From Colwellia sp. 12G3 (lineage in GTDB: Bacteria > Pseudomonadota > Gammaproteobacteria > Enterobacterales > Alteromonadaceae): 64,000 nt of DNA. The DNA is taken from NCBI RefSeq assembly GCF_002836775.1, contig NZ_PJAQ01000012.1:62001-126000 (forward strand), in the 5' to 3' direction. Under the pieces are notes generated by a model, which was not told the DNA's origin, did not search any database, and was given only the letters and a program-made list of their open reading frames with translations. Within the stretch, counting starts at the first letter, position 1, and each line of letters starts with the position of its first letter. Both the position numbers and the translations under genes were made by a program. Below, one piece after another: positions 48,036 to 57,396 of this stretch.

Positions 48036-49004
48036 ATGCTTGTGTTTTTTGAAGGTTCAGAAAAAAAGGTTGAGATATTAGTTCATCACGAACAACTTTC
48101 ATTGCTTAATGATTTAAGCGATGATTTTTGGTCTGAACTCGTTAATCGTTGTCATGCCCAAATACTGTCGAGTATTCGTAATGAACATTGCAAAGCATTT
48201 TTATTATCAGAATCTAGCTTATTTGTTTGGGATGATTGTTTTCTTATATTAACTTGCGGTGAAACCAATTTAGTCAATTCTGTTGAGTATTTTATTCAAC
48301 AACTTGGCGTAGATAAAATTAAGCATTTAACCTATCAGCGTAAAAACGAGTACTTCTCACATGCTCAACCGAGTTGTTTCGGCGATGATATAAAGCGCTT
48401 AACTCAATATATCCCAGGTAAAGCGCTGCGATTTGGCGCAATGGACAGCCACCATAATTTTGTATTTCATCAAGATAATGATTTTCAGGCATCAATTGAT
48501 GATAAAACATATGAAATATTTGCTTATCAAATTAGTGAGGATGCTTCAAATCACCTGACTCGTCCGGGATTACAAGCCAATGATATTCGTCAATTTTTAA
48601 GGCTTGAACAACTGATCCCCGATTTTCAAATAGATGACTTTGTTTTTCAGCCTTATGGTTATTCTGTTAATGCTATTTTGGCAAAAAAATATCTGACAAT
48701 CCATATTACGCCTCAATCTGATAGCAGTTATGTAAGTTTTGAATCAAACATTAATTTAATTAAATTAGTACCGATTATTTTAGCCGTATTGCAGCCGTCA
48801 TCGTTTGATCTACTGAGTTATAACGAAACTGAATTTGAGGCATTAACCGCTATAAATGTTCCAAATAATTACGTGAGCCAATCGTTGGTTCAGCAAAAAT
48901 TAACCAATGGTTTCTTGGTTAATTTTGCTAACTATATTTTACCTAAACAACAATTTATTCAAGCCACTGAGTTTGATATCGCGGGAGAAAACCATGAACT
49001 CTAA
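48036..49004 (+). CDS. S-adenosylmethionine decarboxylase, eukaryotic type (pyruvoyl)
   Basis: Makes decarboxylated AdoMet, the aminopropyl donor for spermidine. 322 residues. It matches the eukaryotic AdoMetDC family and not bacterial SpeD. Seen: FFEGSEKKVEI (human FFEGTEKLLEV, with both Glu); LLSESSLFV, where Glu59-Ser60 is the expected self-cleavage site giving the pyruvoyl group; Cys74 in LTCGET; Ser210 in QPYGYSVN; His223 in TIHITP; YVSFESN. The human putrescine-site Lys80 is replaced by Leu and the TPE Glu by Gln. ATG 48036 abuts the ribosome site TAGGA, so GTG 48042 (six-base spacing) may be the true start. It overlaps speE by 11 bases. Confidence 0.9.
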   Translation: MLVFFEGSEKKVEILVHHEQLSLLNDLSDDFWSELVNRCHAQILSSIRNEHCKAFLLSESSLFVWDDCFLILTCGETNLVNSVEYFIQQLGVDKIKHLTYQRKNEYFSHAQPSCFGDDIKRLTQYIPGKALRFGAMDSHHNFVFHQDNDFQASIDDKTYEIFAYQISEDASNHLTRPGLQANDIRQFLRLEQLIPDFQIDDFVFQPYGYSVNAILAKKYLTIHITPQSDSSYVSFESNINLIKLVPIILAVLQPSSFDLLSYNETEFEALTAINVPNNYVSQSLVQQKLTNGFLVNFANYILPKQQFIQATEFDIAGENHEL

Positions 49005-49854
49005 CTTATGGATTGAAGAGACGTTTAAAGATTTTTTGGGTCTAAAATTTAAAGTTGAAAAAGTATTATTTTCTGGAAAAAGTGAATTTCAAACGGTTGA
49101 TGTCGTTGAAACAAAAGGCCATGGAAAAATGTTGCTCAATGACGGTTTAATTATGGTCACTGAACGAGATGAATTTGCTTATCACGATATGATTTCCCAC
49201 GTGCCGTTATTTGTTCATCCTTCACCGAAAAATGTTTTGATTATTGGTGGTGGTGACGGCGGTACAGCGAGAGAGGTTTTGCGTCACAGCAATGTTGAAA
49301 AATGCACTATGGTTGAAATTGATAGTATGGTTGTTGATGCTTGTCGTGCGCATATTCCACAAACGGCTAAAGATCTTGATCATGAAAAATTAACGCTAAT
49401 TATTGGTGATGGCGTTGAGTTTGTGAAAAACACGACTGAAAAATTTGATGTCATTATTGTTGATAGTACCGATCCTATTGGTCCAGCGCAGCCCTTATTT
49501 GGGGAGGCTTTTTATCAAGATGTTTATCACTGCTTAAGTGATGACGGTATTGTGGTTTCTCAAGGAGAGTCTTCTTGGTATGCCATGGACATCCAGCAAT
49601 CATTATTAAAAGTATTGAATGTAGTTTTTCCTCAAACCTATTTATACAGTTTTAGTAATTTAACCTATCCGGGCGGTTTGTGGAGTTTTACCTTTGCAAC
49701 CAAAAAACATCATCCAACCAAAGATTTTAATGCGGAACGAGTAGAAAGCAGCGGTTTATCTTTTGACTACTATAATGCAGCGCTTCATAGTGCCGCATTT
49801 GCTTTGCCAAGTTTTGCTATAAAAGGTTTGCAAGGCTTGATTGATAACGACTAA
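48994..49854 (+). CDS. speE: Spermidine synthase SpeE
   Basis: Transfers the aminopropyl group from decarboxylated AdoMet to putrescine. 286 residues. Motifs: LIIGGGDGGTAREVLRH (AdoMet fold), MVEIDSMV, DVIIVDSTDPIGPA, and QGESSWY. The frame is open to 48907, but ATG 48994 has GGGAG seven bases upstream and gives the family N-terminus MNSNLWIEETF. Coupled by overlap to the AdoMet decarboxylase gene. Confidence 0.95.
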   Translation: MNSNLWIEETFKDFLGLKFKVEKVLFSGKSEFQTVDVVETKGHGKMLLNDGLIMVTERDEFAYHDMISHVPLFVHPSPKNVLIIGGGDGGTAREVLRHSNVEKCTMVEIDSMVVDACRAHIPQTAKDLDHEKLTLIIGDGVEFVKNTTEKFDVIIVDSTDPIGPAQPLFGEAFYQDVYHCLSDDGIVVSQGESSWYAMDIQQSLLKVLNVVFPQTYLYSFSNLTYPGGLWSFTFATKKHHPTKDFNAERVESSGLSFDYYNAALHSAAFALPSFAIKGLQGLIDND

Positions 49855-49996
49855 GCGGACGGCCCAATAGTGTTTTCATTGCGACGGTTCTAAGGTGTAG
49901 TCGCGTTGATTACGGTCAGTGATAACAGGTTTAAAGGGGGGAGTTAGCAACATTACCAAAAAGGTTAGTTGTCAATTTTACTCCCTTTATTAACGC

Positions 49997-51769
49997 CTAT
50001 TCGCATGCTAGAACTTTCGTATTTACTTTATTTGAAATCCATACCGTTTGATAAGGTGTTAAGATTAATTCTTGTGTTAACTCCGTTATTTCACGCTTGC
50101 TAATCAGTTCAAACCACGAATCGGTAATAATTAAGTTGAGCTCACTTAATGGCAAGGCTATCGATTGGTCAGAAATATTACTCACACAAAATATGCTTTG
50201 TTTTCGGTCTTGGCTTTGACGCCAAAAACCAAAGAGCTGCAAACCTAAATGAAGGGTAAATTGCGTCGCATTGGGGTGAAAGGCTGGCTGCTTAATACGG
50301 ATGTTTAGTAGAGCCTTTAACCTTGATAGCACTTTTACATGATGTAAGTTTTTGTCAGCAAGTGCTTTTTCTAAAACATCTTCGTGCCAACGACGTCGAT
50401 TAATAGAGCGGTTATGGTGGGTATTTGCTAATTTTTGATAATCGTTTTGCGTGCCTAACAGGCTATGAATATAGAGTCCCGGCACACCTTCAAGGGCAAA
50501 CATAATGGCATGAGCACAAATAAAACGTTCAAAGTTCCATTCATCTTTACCGTTAACAGTACCTTGCATCGCATCATAGAGTGAGATGTTCATTTCATAA
50601 GCTTTCTGCTTACCATTATCAGCCGTGCGCCACGATATTTTACCGCCAAAATTTTCAACCGTATGCACTAATTTATCAAGTTCATCTTCACTTAATAAAC
50701 CTTCAGCGGGACGTAAACCTATACCATCATGTGAGGCAATAAAATTAAAGTACATAGTGCCGTCTTGTGATGGTGGCATACTCATTAACCAACGTTTTAA
50801 ATATAAACAATTACCGGTGAGCAAGGTGTTTAACAGTAAGGGTGGTAATGAAAAGTTATAGATACCATGCGCTTCATTGGCATTGCCAAAATACGTTAGG
50901 TTTTGTGTGTTTGGAATATTGGTTTCGGTAATGATAATGGCTTGAGGCTCTGCCGATTCAATGAGTGTTCTCAATAACCGAACAACCTCATGGGTTTCGG
51001 GTAGATTGATACTCGGTGTTCCCACAACTTTCCATAAAAAGGCGATGGCATCTAATCTAAATATTTTCACGCCCATGTCTAGGTATTGTCTGATGATGGA
51101 GGTAAATGCTTTTAATACTTCAGGATTACGAAAATCAAAGTCGACTTGATCGTGACTAAACGTGCACCAAACCCATTGTTTGCCATTTCCCGTTTCAACT
51201 TCTTTGAGTAATGGAGATGTGCGTGGGCGTATTACCTCAGATAAGTTATCTTCTGGCAGTGCCGTGAAAAAGTAGTCGCTGCCTTGCCCTTCGCCTTTAA
51301 TAAAATTATCAAACCAAGCGCTCCGACTTGAGCAATGGTTAATCACCAGATCAGACATCAAATGGTAGTTTTTACTGATATCTTCAATATCACACCAGGT
51401 TCCCAATGACTCATTGACCGAAGAATAATCAATGATGGAAAAACCGTCATCTGAGCTGTAGGGAAAAAAGGGTAAAATATGGACACTGTTAATGGTATTT
51501 TTAATGGTGCGATCTAAAAAATTCTTTAAGGTTTGTAGAGGCGGTTCATCTGTTTTGATAATACTATCACCGTAGGTAATTAAAATAATATCTTCTTCAG
51601 ACCACTGATTGCTAAAAGGTTTTACCTCGGCGACCTCGCTTGATAATTGCATGATGTTAAGTAGGTCTTGTGCTATTTCGTCCAATGACAGCTCAAGTGG
51701 CACATCGTGATAAATAGTCGCAAGTTGCTGAGTTAACTTATCTTTTAGTTTTTTTACCTGTGTGTTCAT
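49997..51769 (-). CDS. GH13_18 phosphorylase, likely glucosylglycerate phosphorylase
   Basis: 590 residues, sucrose-phosphorylase-like (beta/alpha)8 enzyme. The catalytic nucleophile is Asp240 ([10 protein letters not shown]), the acid/base Glu282 (IITETNIPN) and the transition-state Asp348 ([10 protein letters not shown]). GH13_18 members include sucrose, sucrose-6-phosphate and glucosylglycerate phosphorylases. The operon with glucosylphosphoglycerate synthase, phosphatase and glycerate kinase points to glucosylglycerate plus phosphate giving glucose-1-phosphate and D-glycerate. Last gene of the operon, 24 bases after the synthase. Confidence 0.85.
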   Translation of the reverse strand: MNTQVKKLKDKLTQQLATIYHDVPLELSLDEIAQDLLNIMQLSSEVAEVKPFSNQWSEEDIILITYGDSIIKTDEPPLQTLKNFLDRTIKNTINSVHILPFFPYSSDDGFSIIDYSSVNESLGTWCDIEDISKNYHLMSDLVINHCSSRSAWFDNFIKGEGQGSDYFFTALPEDNLSEVIRPRTSPLLKEVETGNGKQWVWCTFSHDQVDFDFRNPEVLKAFTSIIRQYLDMGVKIFRLDAIAFLWKVVGTPSINLPETHEVVRLLRTLIESAEPQAIIITETNIPNTQNLTYFGNANEAHGIYNFSLPPLLLNTLLTGNCLYLKRWLMSMPPSQDGTMYFNFIASHDGIGLRPAEGLLSEDELDKLVHTVENFGGKISWRTADNGKQKAYEMNISLYDAMQGTVNGKDEWNFERFICAHAIMFALEGVPGLYIHSLLGTQNDYQKLANTHHNRSINRRRWHEDVLEKALADKNLHHVKVLSRLKALLNIRIKQPAFHPNATQFTLHLGLQLFGFWRQSQDRKQSIFCVSNISDQSIALPLSELNLIITDSWFELISKREITELTQELILTPYQTVWISNKVNTKVLACE

Positions 51770-51793
51770 GTGTGTTCCGCCCTACAAGATTGA

Positions 51794-53026
51794 CTACTTT
51801 ATTGATTGACTAAATTCTTCATTGTCTAACTCAACGGCTTCCTTTAATTGTAGTAAAATGTCAGGAATCGCACTAACAACGCGGTTCCAAGAAGGGATGA
51901 AAGGTGTTTCCATTGGTTGCTCTAAAAAGATACTTCCTGCCGTTAATATGTTTTCAGCGAACATTTCTACCGCTTTTTCTTCGCTATGAATATCTAGCTT
52001 AAGGCCATTCATCATAGCGTCATTTCGATAGGTTTCCACGTAATCTAGCGCGATACGATAATAGGTTGCTTTTAAGGTTCTAAAGGTTTCAGGGGTGAAT
52101 GTTTCACCTTGCGTAGCTAATTTACGAATAAAGGCCTTACTGATATCAATCGACATTTTAGATAATCCACCAGCGGTATTATCTAAGGATAAATCTTGAT
52201 GTTTATGATCATAGGTTGAAGCTATATCTACTTGGCATATACGATTGGGTGAGTAATTACGGTACATTTCAGAGAGGACACCTATTTCTAAGCCCCAATC
52301 ACTTGGAATACGTAGGTCGTTTAATACATCTCGACGAAAAGAAAATTCACCGGCTAAGGGATACAAGAAGCTGTCCATATACTCAAGATAATCACAATGG
52401 CCCACTGTTTTTTTCAAGGCTTTGATTAGTGGAGTAACGAGTAAGCGTGATACGCGGCCATTAATTTTTCCATCGGCAACACGCGCATAAAAACCTTTAG
52501 AAAATTCATAGTTAAACAATGGGTTAGCCACAGGGTAGAGTAACCTATCAAGTAAATCTCTTTCATAAGTCAAAATATCACAGTCGTGCAACGCAATAGA
52601 CTCAGCTTTGCCCGAAGCCAAAATGTATCCCATGCAATACCAAACATTACGACCCTTACCTAGCTCTTTAGGGGCTAAGCCTAGCGCTTTTAATTTTGCA
52701 TCGATTGCCTGTAGCCTTGGGCCATCATTCCACAATACACGATGATGTTGAGGTAATTGGCCAAAAAAGGATAACGCATGTTTATACTGTTCGAGATCCG
52801 CTCTGTCCAAGCCAATAACAATTTCAGATAAGTACTTCACGTCTTTAATTTTATTAATAATATCAGGTAAGGCTTTACCTTCTAATTCAGAGAACAAAGA
52901 CGGTAACATTAGCCCTAATGAGCGTTTCTTAGAGAACTCCAATAGTTCAGCTGCCATATCCGCAGGTTCACGTTGCGCCAAATTGTGTAATGTTGTCACT
53001 GTGCCATTTTGATAAAAATCAGCCAT
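51794..53026 (-). CDS. gpgS: Glucosyl-3-phosphoglycerate synthase-type glycosyltransferase
   Basis: 410 residues, GT81-like retaining glycosyltransferase. The metal/nucleotide motif is Asp148-Cys-Asp150 in ALHDCDI. GRVSRLLVTPLIKAL, GEFSFRRDVL and the late DHKHQ are family-like. Expected reaction: NDP-glucose plus 3-phosphoglycerate to glucosyl-3-phosphoglycerate. It overlaps the phosphatase gene upstream by 8 bases, which fits a two-step synthesis. A mannosyl specificity cannot be excluded from sequence. Confidence 0.82.
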   Translation of the reverse strand: MADFYQNGTVTTLHNLAQREPADMAAELLEFSKKRSLGLMLPSLFSELEGKALPDIINKIKDVKYLSEIVIGLDRADLEQYKHALSFFGQLPQHHRVLWNDGPRLQAIDAKLKALGLAPKELGKGRNVWYCMGYILASGKAESIALHDCDILTYERDLLDRLLYPVANPLFNYEFSKGFYARVADGKINGRVSRLLVTPLIKALKKTVGHCDYLEYMDSFLYPLAGEFSFRRDVLNDLRIPSDWGLEIGVLSEMYRNYSPNRICQVDIASTYDHKHQDLSLDNTAGGLSKMSIDISKAFIRKLATQGETFTPETFRTLKATYYRIALDYVETYRNDAMMNGLKLDIHSEEKAVEMFAENILTAGSIFLEQPMETPFIPSWNRVVSAIPDILLQLKEAVELDNEEFSQSIK

Positions 53027-53882
53027 GATTTTCTCCTGAGTTAATTGAAGGTGAGAGCAGTTGATTAGCTAAAAGTTTTTGAATCGCTTCCGCCCAACCT
53101 TCCGGACCGAATAATTGGGTTTGAGTGGTTTTATACTGACGATATAATGTCGGGAAATCATGAACCGGAGAGCGCACTTGAACCGCTATATCTGCGGCTT
53201 CTAACATAGCGATATCATTTTCACCGTCCCCTAAGGCAATAGTGAATATTGAAAGGTTATCAAAATGCTCGCGGTATCGTTCAGTTAACCAAATAAGCGC
53301 TTGGCCTTTATCGCAAAAATCCCCGATATGAATAAATCGTCCACCTTGCACAACATTGGCTCCTAGGTAAATCAACCTGTCTATAAAGGCTTTCTTCGTC
53401 GAATCATCGCCTAACCAATGCAGCGGCTCAGCAAACTGTCGTTTTTTTGCTCGTTCAGTTTCGTCTAAATTTAATCCTGTTATTTTACATAATGCGGATG
53501 CCGATAAGGTTGAAAAACTCTGGTAGTCACGGCTAAATTCATCGGTGTGTTCAGCCAATAAATTTAACCAATAGTGTCTTGGTAAACTAAATGATTTAAC
53601 CCAATAATTATCAATAACAACCGTATCCGCAGGTTGCGTGTTGAAGGTGTTTATTGGAATGTATATCGCAGCGCCATTTTCTATAATAAAGGGAGTATTT
53701 AAATTGAGCGCTTGGTGAATTATTTCTAATTCTGCGAATGTTTTACTGGTATTTAAAATAACAGGAATATCAGCATTTTTTAATTGCTCAAGTGTTTTGT
53801 CTGCCGCTTTTGATTGGTAAGTGTAATGGTCTAGCAGTGTGCCATCTAGATCACTGAAAATAAGCGTTTTCAGTTTTCTCAT
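53019..53882 (-). CDS. HAD phosphatase of the mannosyl/glucosyl-3-phosphoglycerate phosphatase type
   Basis: 287 residues, Cof/MpgP-type HAD hydrolase. DLDGT (11-15) supplies the nucleophile, followed by NTSKT and the Mg-binding GDGENDIAMLEAAD late in the chain. Expected to dephosphorylate glucosyl-3-phosphoglycerate to glucosylglycerate. The start overlaps the kinase gene by four bases and the stop overlaps the synthase gene by eight, so all three are translationally coupled. Confidence 0.84.
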   Translation of the reverse strand: MRKLKTLIFSDLDGTLLDHYTYQSKAADKTLEQLKNADIPVILNTSKTFAELEIIHQALNLNTPFIIENGAAIYIPINTFNTQPADTVVIDNYWVKSFSLPRHYWLNLLAEHTDEFSRDYQSFSTLSASALCKITGLNLDETERAKKRQFAEPLHWLGDDSTKKAFIDRLIYLGANVVQGGRFIHIGDFCDKGQALIWLTERYREHFDNLSIFTIALGDGENDIAMLEAADIAVQVRSPVHDFPTLYRQYKTTQTQLFGPEGWAEAIQKLLANQLLSPSINSGENHG

Positions 53883-54760
53883 ATACTTTCCGTGATCGAC
53901 ATTTTTGTGATTTTTCGATCGTAATCTAAGTAAAAAATAGCATCAGCAGACTGCGAAATAGTATTGCATCCTTGAACACTCAATCTTTGGAAGTATTGGG
54001 TGAAATTCAAAATTTCCGCTGGCGTCATTATTTTCGAATTGACTAAACCGATGTTTCTGTCTTGTAATTTTTGTTCTTGCTCTAAACGCCATTGATAGAC
54101 ACAATCAAATGAAGGGGCTTGCAGTGCTAACCAGAAATCCATTTTTTCATACAAAGGCTCATAATAAACTTTAAGTTGTTGATTAACATAGTTTCGCCAC
54201 TCTCCTGTTTTATCGTATTGACATTCAAGCTCATTGATTGGCGCTTTTAATTGCTCGGTTGTTTGCGGTTTTACGCCCCAGCACCAGCCTTCTACTATGA
54301 TAATATCTGTCGGCTTTTCAATAAGCGGCCATTGATCTTCAGGGTAAGGTTCGTCGGTCGCTTTGTTGAACTTTTGAATAGCAAAACCTGTTTTTTTCTC
54401 TTTTAACTGAGTCAAAATATGATTAAGTTCAACAACATCATGAGTGCCGGGAACGCCCCTTGTTGCTAATAAAGGATGAATGTCTTGTGCTAACTGTTTG
54501 CGTTTTTCGCTCGTTAAATAAAAATCATCTAATGACATCACCACAACATTAAGTTGATATTGGTTGGTTAAATAGGTGGCGATAAAATCAGTTAATGTTG
54601 ACTTACCGCTGCCTTGACAGCCATTTATGCCAACAAAATAAGGACCGTCATTTTGCGAGAATTGACTAAATATTTGATCTGCAAGTGGCTGGTAATATTG
54701 CGTTACTGCGTGTTTGAAGTCTTCAGGTAAACTGTGTTGTTTAATAAAAGTTGAAAGCAT
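53879..54760 (-). CDS. D-glycerate 3-kinase-like P-loop kinase
   Basis: 293 residues. Walker A GINGCQGSGKST (44-55), SLDDFYL, the glycerate-kinase-like TRGVPGTHD and VEGWCWGV. This matches the plant-type glycerate kinase / YggC-like P-loop family. In this operon it would phosphorylate the glycerate released by the phosphorylase back to 3-phosphoglycerate. First gene of the four-gene operon. Confidence 0.83.
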   Translation of the reverse strand: MLSTFIKQHSLPEDFKHAVTQYYQPLADQIFSQFSQNDGPYFVGINGCQGSGKSTLTDFIATYLTNQYQLNVVVMSLDDFYLTSEKRKQLAQDIHPLLATRGVPGTHDVVELNHILTQLKEKKTGFAIQKFNKATDEPYPEDQWPLIEKPTDIIIVEGWCWGVKPQTTEQLKAPINELECQYDKTGEWRNYVNQQLKVYYEPLYEKMDFWLALQAPSFDCVYQWRLEQEQKLQDRNIGLVNSKIMTPAEILNFTQYFQRLSVQGCNTISQSADAIFYLDYDRKITKMSITESI

Positions 54761-54957
54761 AATTTACACCGTAAATAAAAAATACAAGTTATGGTTATCA
54801 TTTCAAGTCTTATGCCATTTAAGTAGCCATTTAATTTTTACTGGTAATCTATTGTAAAATGGTAATAAATTATATTTTTTTGATATATGGTACTTTTATT
54901 ATATAAAGGAAAAGTGCACCAATTAAAAGGTTTGCTGCATATTGGTGCATTCATTAG

Positions 54958-55017
54958 TAAGTAACCTGGACACTGGATAAGCATCAAGTACCCATTCTCC
55001 AGAGTTCAGACTAGATA
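54958..55017. repeat. Family 1 extragenic element, copy C (internally deleted)
   Basis: 60 bp: left end TAAGTAACCTGGACACTGG joins almost at once to ATCAAGTACCCATTCTCC and AGAGTTCAG, the right-end sequence of copy B. The internal ~180 bp of the longer copies is missing. Confidence 0.7.
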
Positions 55018-55040
55018 AATAACAAGCAGGGTTAACGATA

Positions 55041-55070
55041 AAATGACCGAGTGCAGTGTCTTGGTCATTT
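55041..55070 (-). terminator. Terminator after the pirin gene
   Basis: AAATGACC (55041-55048) pairs with GGTCATTT (55063-55070). On the minus strand the stem follows the pirin stop by about seven bases and ends in TTTT. Confidence 0.78.
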
Positions 55071-55076
55071 AAATCA

Positions 55077-55796
55077 TCAGTGTTGATCAATGGTGTCTAT
55101 GATGAAGATTTCGCAATCCAGCGATGCTGTTATCTTAACGCTTGCCGATTGAGTCACTTCTGCGCCATCGCCTTTATTCATGGTGATACTGCTTGGGCCA
55201 TCTTCAAGAGTAAACATACCATCTGAAGCTAAAATATAGGCTTGATGTTTTATATGATGTTCAACCGTTGTGCCTTTGCGTAACTTACCGCCATATATGC
55301 GGGCTTCTTGGTTAATAAACAATGCGCTACCTTTATCTGCTGAATAACCAGAAACAAGTAACGGCAACTCAGTACTCGCTGCAGTGGAAAATTTTTTATA
55401 TTCCCAACGAGGCTCAATATTTGTTTTATTCGTTTCTATCCATAGCTGATATAAAGTTAAAGGCTTTGTCGTTAGGTTATATTCAGAATGGACAATACCA
55501 GAGCCTGCACTCATTACTTGTACTTCACCTTCTTGGGTTACACCTTTATTACCCTCACTGTCTTTATGCGTAATAGCACCGCTTCTAACAATACTGATTA
55601 TTTCCATATTTCTATGCGGGTGTGAAGGAAAGCCTTTACCTGCTTGAATCCAGTCATCATTGATCACGCGAAGTGTACCAAAGCCCATTCGTTTGGGATT
55701 ATAGTAATTTGCAAAGCTAAAATGATGTGAAGATTTTAACCAACCGTGATTAGCCTTACCTAAATTATTAAATACATACTGTTTTATCATAGTCAT
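55077..55796 (-). CDS. Pirin family protein (YhhW/quercetinase-like bicupin)
   Basis: 239 residues, bicupin. Metal ligands in the N-terminal cupin: His59 and His61 (HPHRNME), His103 and Glu105 (VHSEYN), complete. E. coli YhhW has quercetinase activity, but the natural substrate is unknown. It lies five bases after the hydroquinone reductase gene; together they suggest handling of quinones or phenolics. Confidence 0.9.
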   Translation of the reverse strand: MTMIKQYVFNNLGKANHGWLKSSHHFSFANYYNPKRMGFGTLRVINDDWIQAGKGFPSHPHRNMEIISIVRSGAITHKDSEGNKGVTQEGEVQVMSAGSGIVHSEYNLTTKPLTLYQLWIETNKTNIEPRWEYKKFSTAASTELPLLVSGYSADKGSALFINQEARIYGGKLRKGTTVEHHIKHQAYILASDGMFTLEDGPSSITMNKGDGAEVTQSASVKITASLDCEIFIIDTIDQH

Positions 55797-55801
55797 TCTC
55801 C

Positions 55802-56752
55802 CTAATAAATACGTTCACGATTATGTGGCGCTGTGAAGTTTTGTTTAGCACCTAAAGGTACTATTTGTGTTGGGTTAATCGTGAGATGACTGGCGTAATA
55901 ATGAACCTTGGTATATTCCAAATCAACCGTTTCAGCAACTCCTTTCACTTGATAAAGCTCGTTCACGTAATTACTAATATGATGAAATTCTGACAGTTTT
56001 TGACGGTTACATTTAAAGTGACCGTGATATACCGCATCAAAACGAATAAGCGTGGTAAATAAACGCCAATCGGCCTCTGTTATTTGTTCTCCGACTAAGT
56101 AACGTTGTTTAGATAAGCGCTCTTCTAACCAATCTAGGCTGTCAAATAGTTCATAATAAGCAAGGTTATAGGCTTCCTGAGTAGTCGCAAAGCCAGCTTT
56201 ATAGACGCCGTTATTAATGGTGTCATAAATTCGAGAGTTCACTATTTCTATTTCTTCTCTTAACTCAACAGGAAAATAATCATCCGTGTTACCGGTAAGC
56301 TCGTTAAAGGCGGAGTTAAATAAACGAATGATTTCAATCGATTCATTATTAACAATGGTTTGTGTTTTTTTATCCCATAAAATGGGAACCGTCACTCGGC
56401 CTTCATAGCTTGGGTCGGCCTTTAAATAAAGCTCATAAGCGTAATCTAATTGATAAAGGGGATCGCCATTTTCACCAAAATCCCAACCATTTTCCATCAT
56501 TTTTGCTTCAACGACACTGACCGAAATAATGTCTTCAAGTTGCTTCAATTGACGAAAAATGAGTGTGCGGTGTGCCCATGGACACGCTAATGACACATAT
56601 AAATGATAACGTCCTGCTTCAGGAATAAATTTACTGTCGTCCTTTGATGATATTTGATTTCTAAAGCGACTATCCTGACGAACAAATGTGCCATCACTTT
56701 TATTTGTGTCGTACCATTGGTCGACCCATTTACCGTTAACTAATAATCCCAT
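55802..56752 (-). CDS. Glutathionyl-hydroquinone reductase (Xi-class GST, YqjG-like)
   Basis: 316 residues with the start used. Active Cys57 in SLACPWAHRT, the Xi-class signature, then an all-helical C-terminal domain (RYLVGEQITEADWRLFTTLIRFD). Reduces glutathionyl-hydroquinones to hydroquinones. The frame is open 18 codons upstream, but ATG 56752 with TAGGA gives the family start MGLLVNGKW. Middle gene of doxX-GST-pirin. Confidence 0.92.
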   Translation of the reverse strand: MGLLVNGKWVDQWYDTNKSDGTFVRQDSRFRNQISSKDDSKFIPEAGRYHLYVSLACPWAHRTLIFRQLKQLEDIISVSVVEAKMMENGWDFGENGDPLYQLDYAYELYLKADPSYEGRVTVPILWDKKTQTIVNNESIEIIRLFNSAFNELTGNTDDYFPVELREEIEIVNSRIYDTINNGVYKAGFATTQEAYNLAYYELFDSLDWLEERLSKQRYLVGEQITEADWRLFTTLIRFDAVYHGHFKCNRQKLSEFHHISNYVNELYQVKGVAETVDLEYTKVHYYASHLTINPTQIVPLGAKQNFTAPHNRERIY

Positions 56753-56854
56753 GATAATTCCTACCTGTAAGTGTTGTAATCTCGGTGATGGCTGATAAAA
56801 ATACATACCATAGCCATCAACTAATAAATGTTATGTGCGAATGCTTTTTTATGA

Positions 56855-57310
56855 CTATTTCGATGCTAGTTTTTGGAACAAAATACTGTCTACTGAGTAT
56901 CGTCCGCCACCTTGTATCAATAGGGCTGTCGTTATAGCAATAAGAGCAAGTCCAAACTCATAACCATTGTTACTCATAAATAAACCGTTATTAAGATGAA
57001 CACTAAATATGGCAACAACCATGGTAATAGCGAGAACAAAGCTAGTCGGTCGAGTGAGAAAACCTATTATAAGTAATAAACCACCAAAAAATTCAGCACT
57101 GCCTGCGAGTAAAGCCATGATAAAACCCGGTGATAGCCCAATTGAGTCCATCCATTGCCCCGTTCCTTCTAAACCATAACCGCCAAACCAGGCAAAAAGT
57201 TTTTGTGCACCATGGGCGGTAAAAATAATGCCTGCAATTAAACGTAATGGTAGTGTTGATAATGATTGTTCAGTTTTAGTCATCTTTAAAATGCTGTTGG
57301 TAATGTTCAT
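56855..57310 (-). CDS. DoxX family membrane protein
   Basis: 151 residues, four membrane helices. The family motif GIIFTAHGAQKLFAWFGG is near residue 28. DoxX-like proteins commonly sit with quinone- or thiol-related redox enzymes, as here. GGG ribosome site upstream. First gene of the operon, 125 bp from the divergent LysR gene. Confidence 0.88.
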   Translation of the reverse strand: MNITNSILKMTKTEQSLSTLPLRLIAGIIFTAHGAQKLFAWFGGYGLEGTGQWMDSIGLSPGFIMALLAGSAEFFGGLLLIIGFLTRPTSFVLAITMVVAIFSVHLNNGLFMSNNGYEFGLALIAITTALLIQGGGRYSVDSILFQKLASK

Positions 57311-57396
57311 GTTAATCCCTTTAAGACTTGTTAATTTAGTATGAGGCTATTATGAATGTTGATGTTATTTTGAATAAGCCCTATTATTTGTTTGGT

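Larger units (their letters stand above)
54761..55076. other. Gene-free region upstream of the glucosylglycerate operon
   Basis: About 315 bases: AT-rich leader of the operon, the short family 1 copy, and the pirin-gene terminator. No gene or clear osmotic-response site was seen. Confidence 0.6.

Noticed and set aside
48907-48993. 29-codon N-terminal extension of speE
   Set aside because: It lies within the AdoMet decarboxylase gene, and GGGAG before ATG 48994 marks the real start.
55041-55070. Further yjbR remnant at the pirin terminator
   Set aside because: AAAATGACC is shared with the remnants, but the following bases do not read as TKKD and the match is too short.
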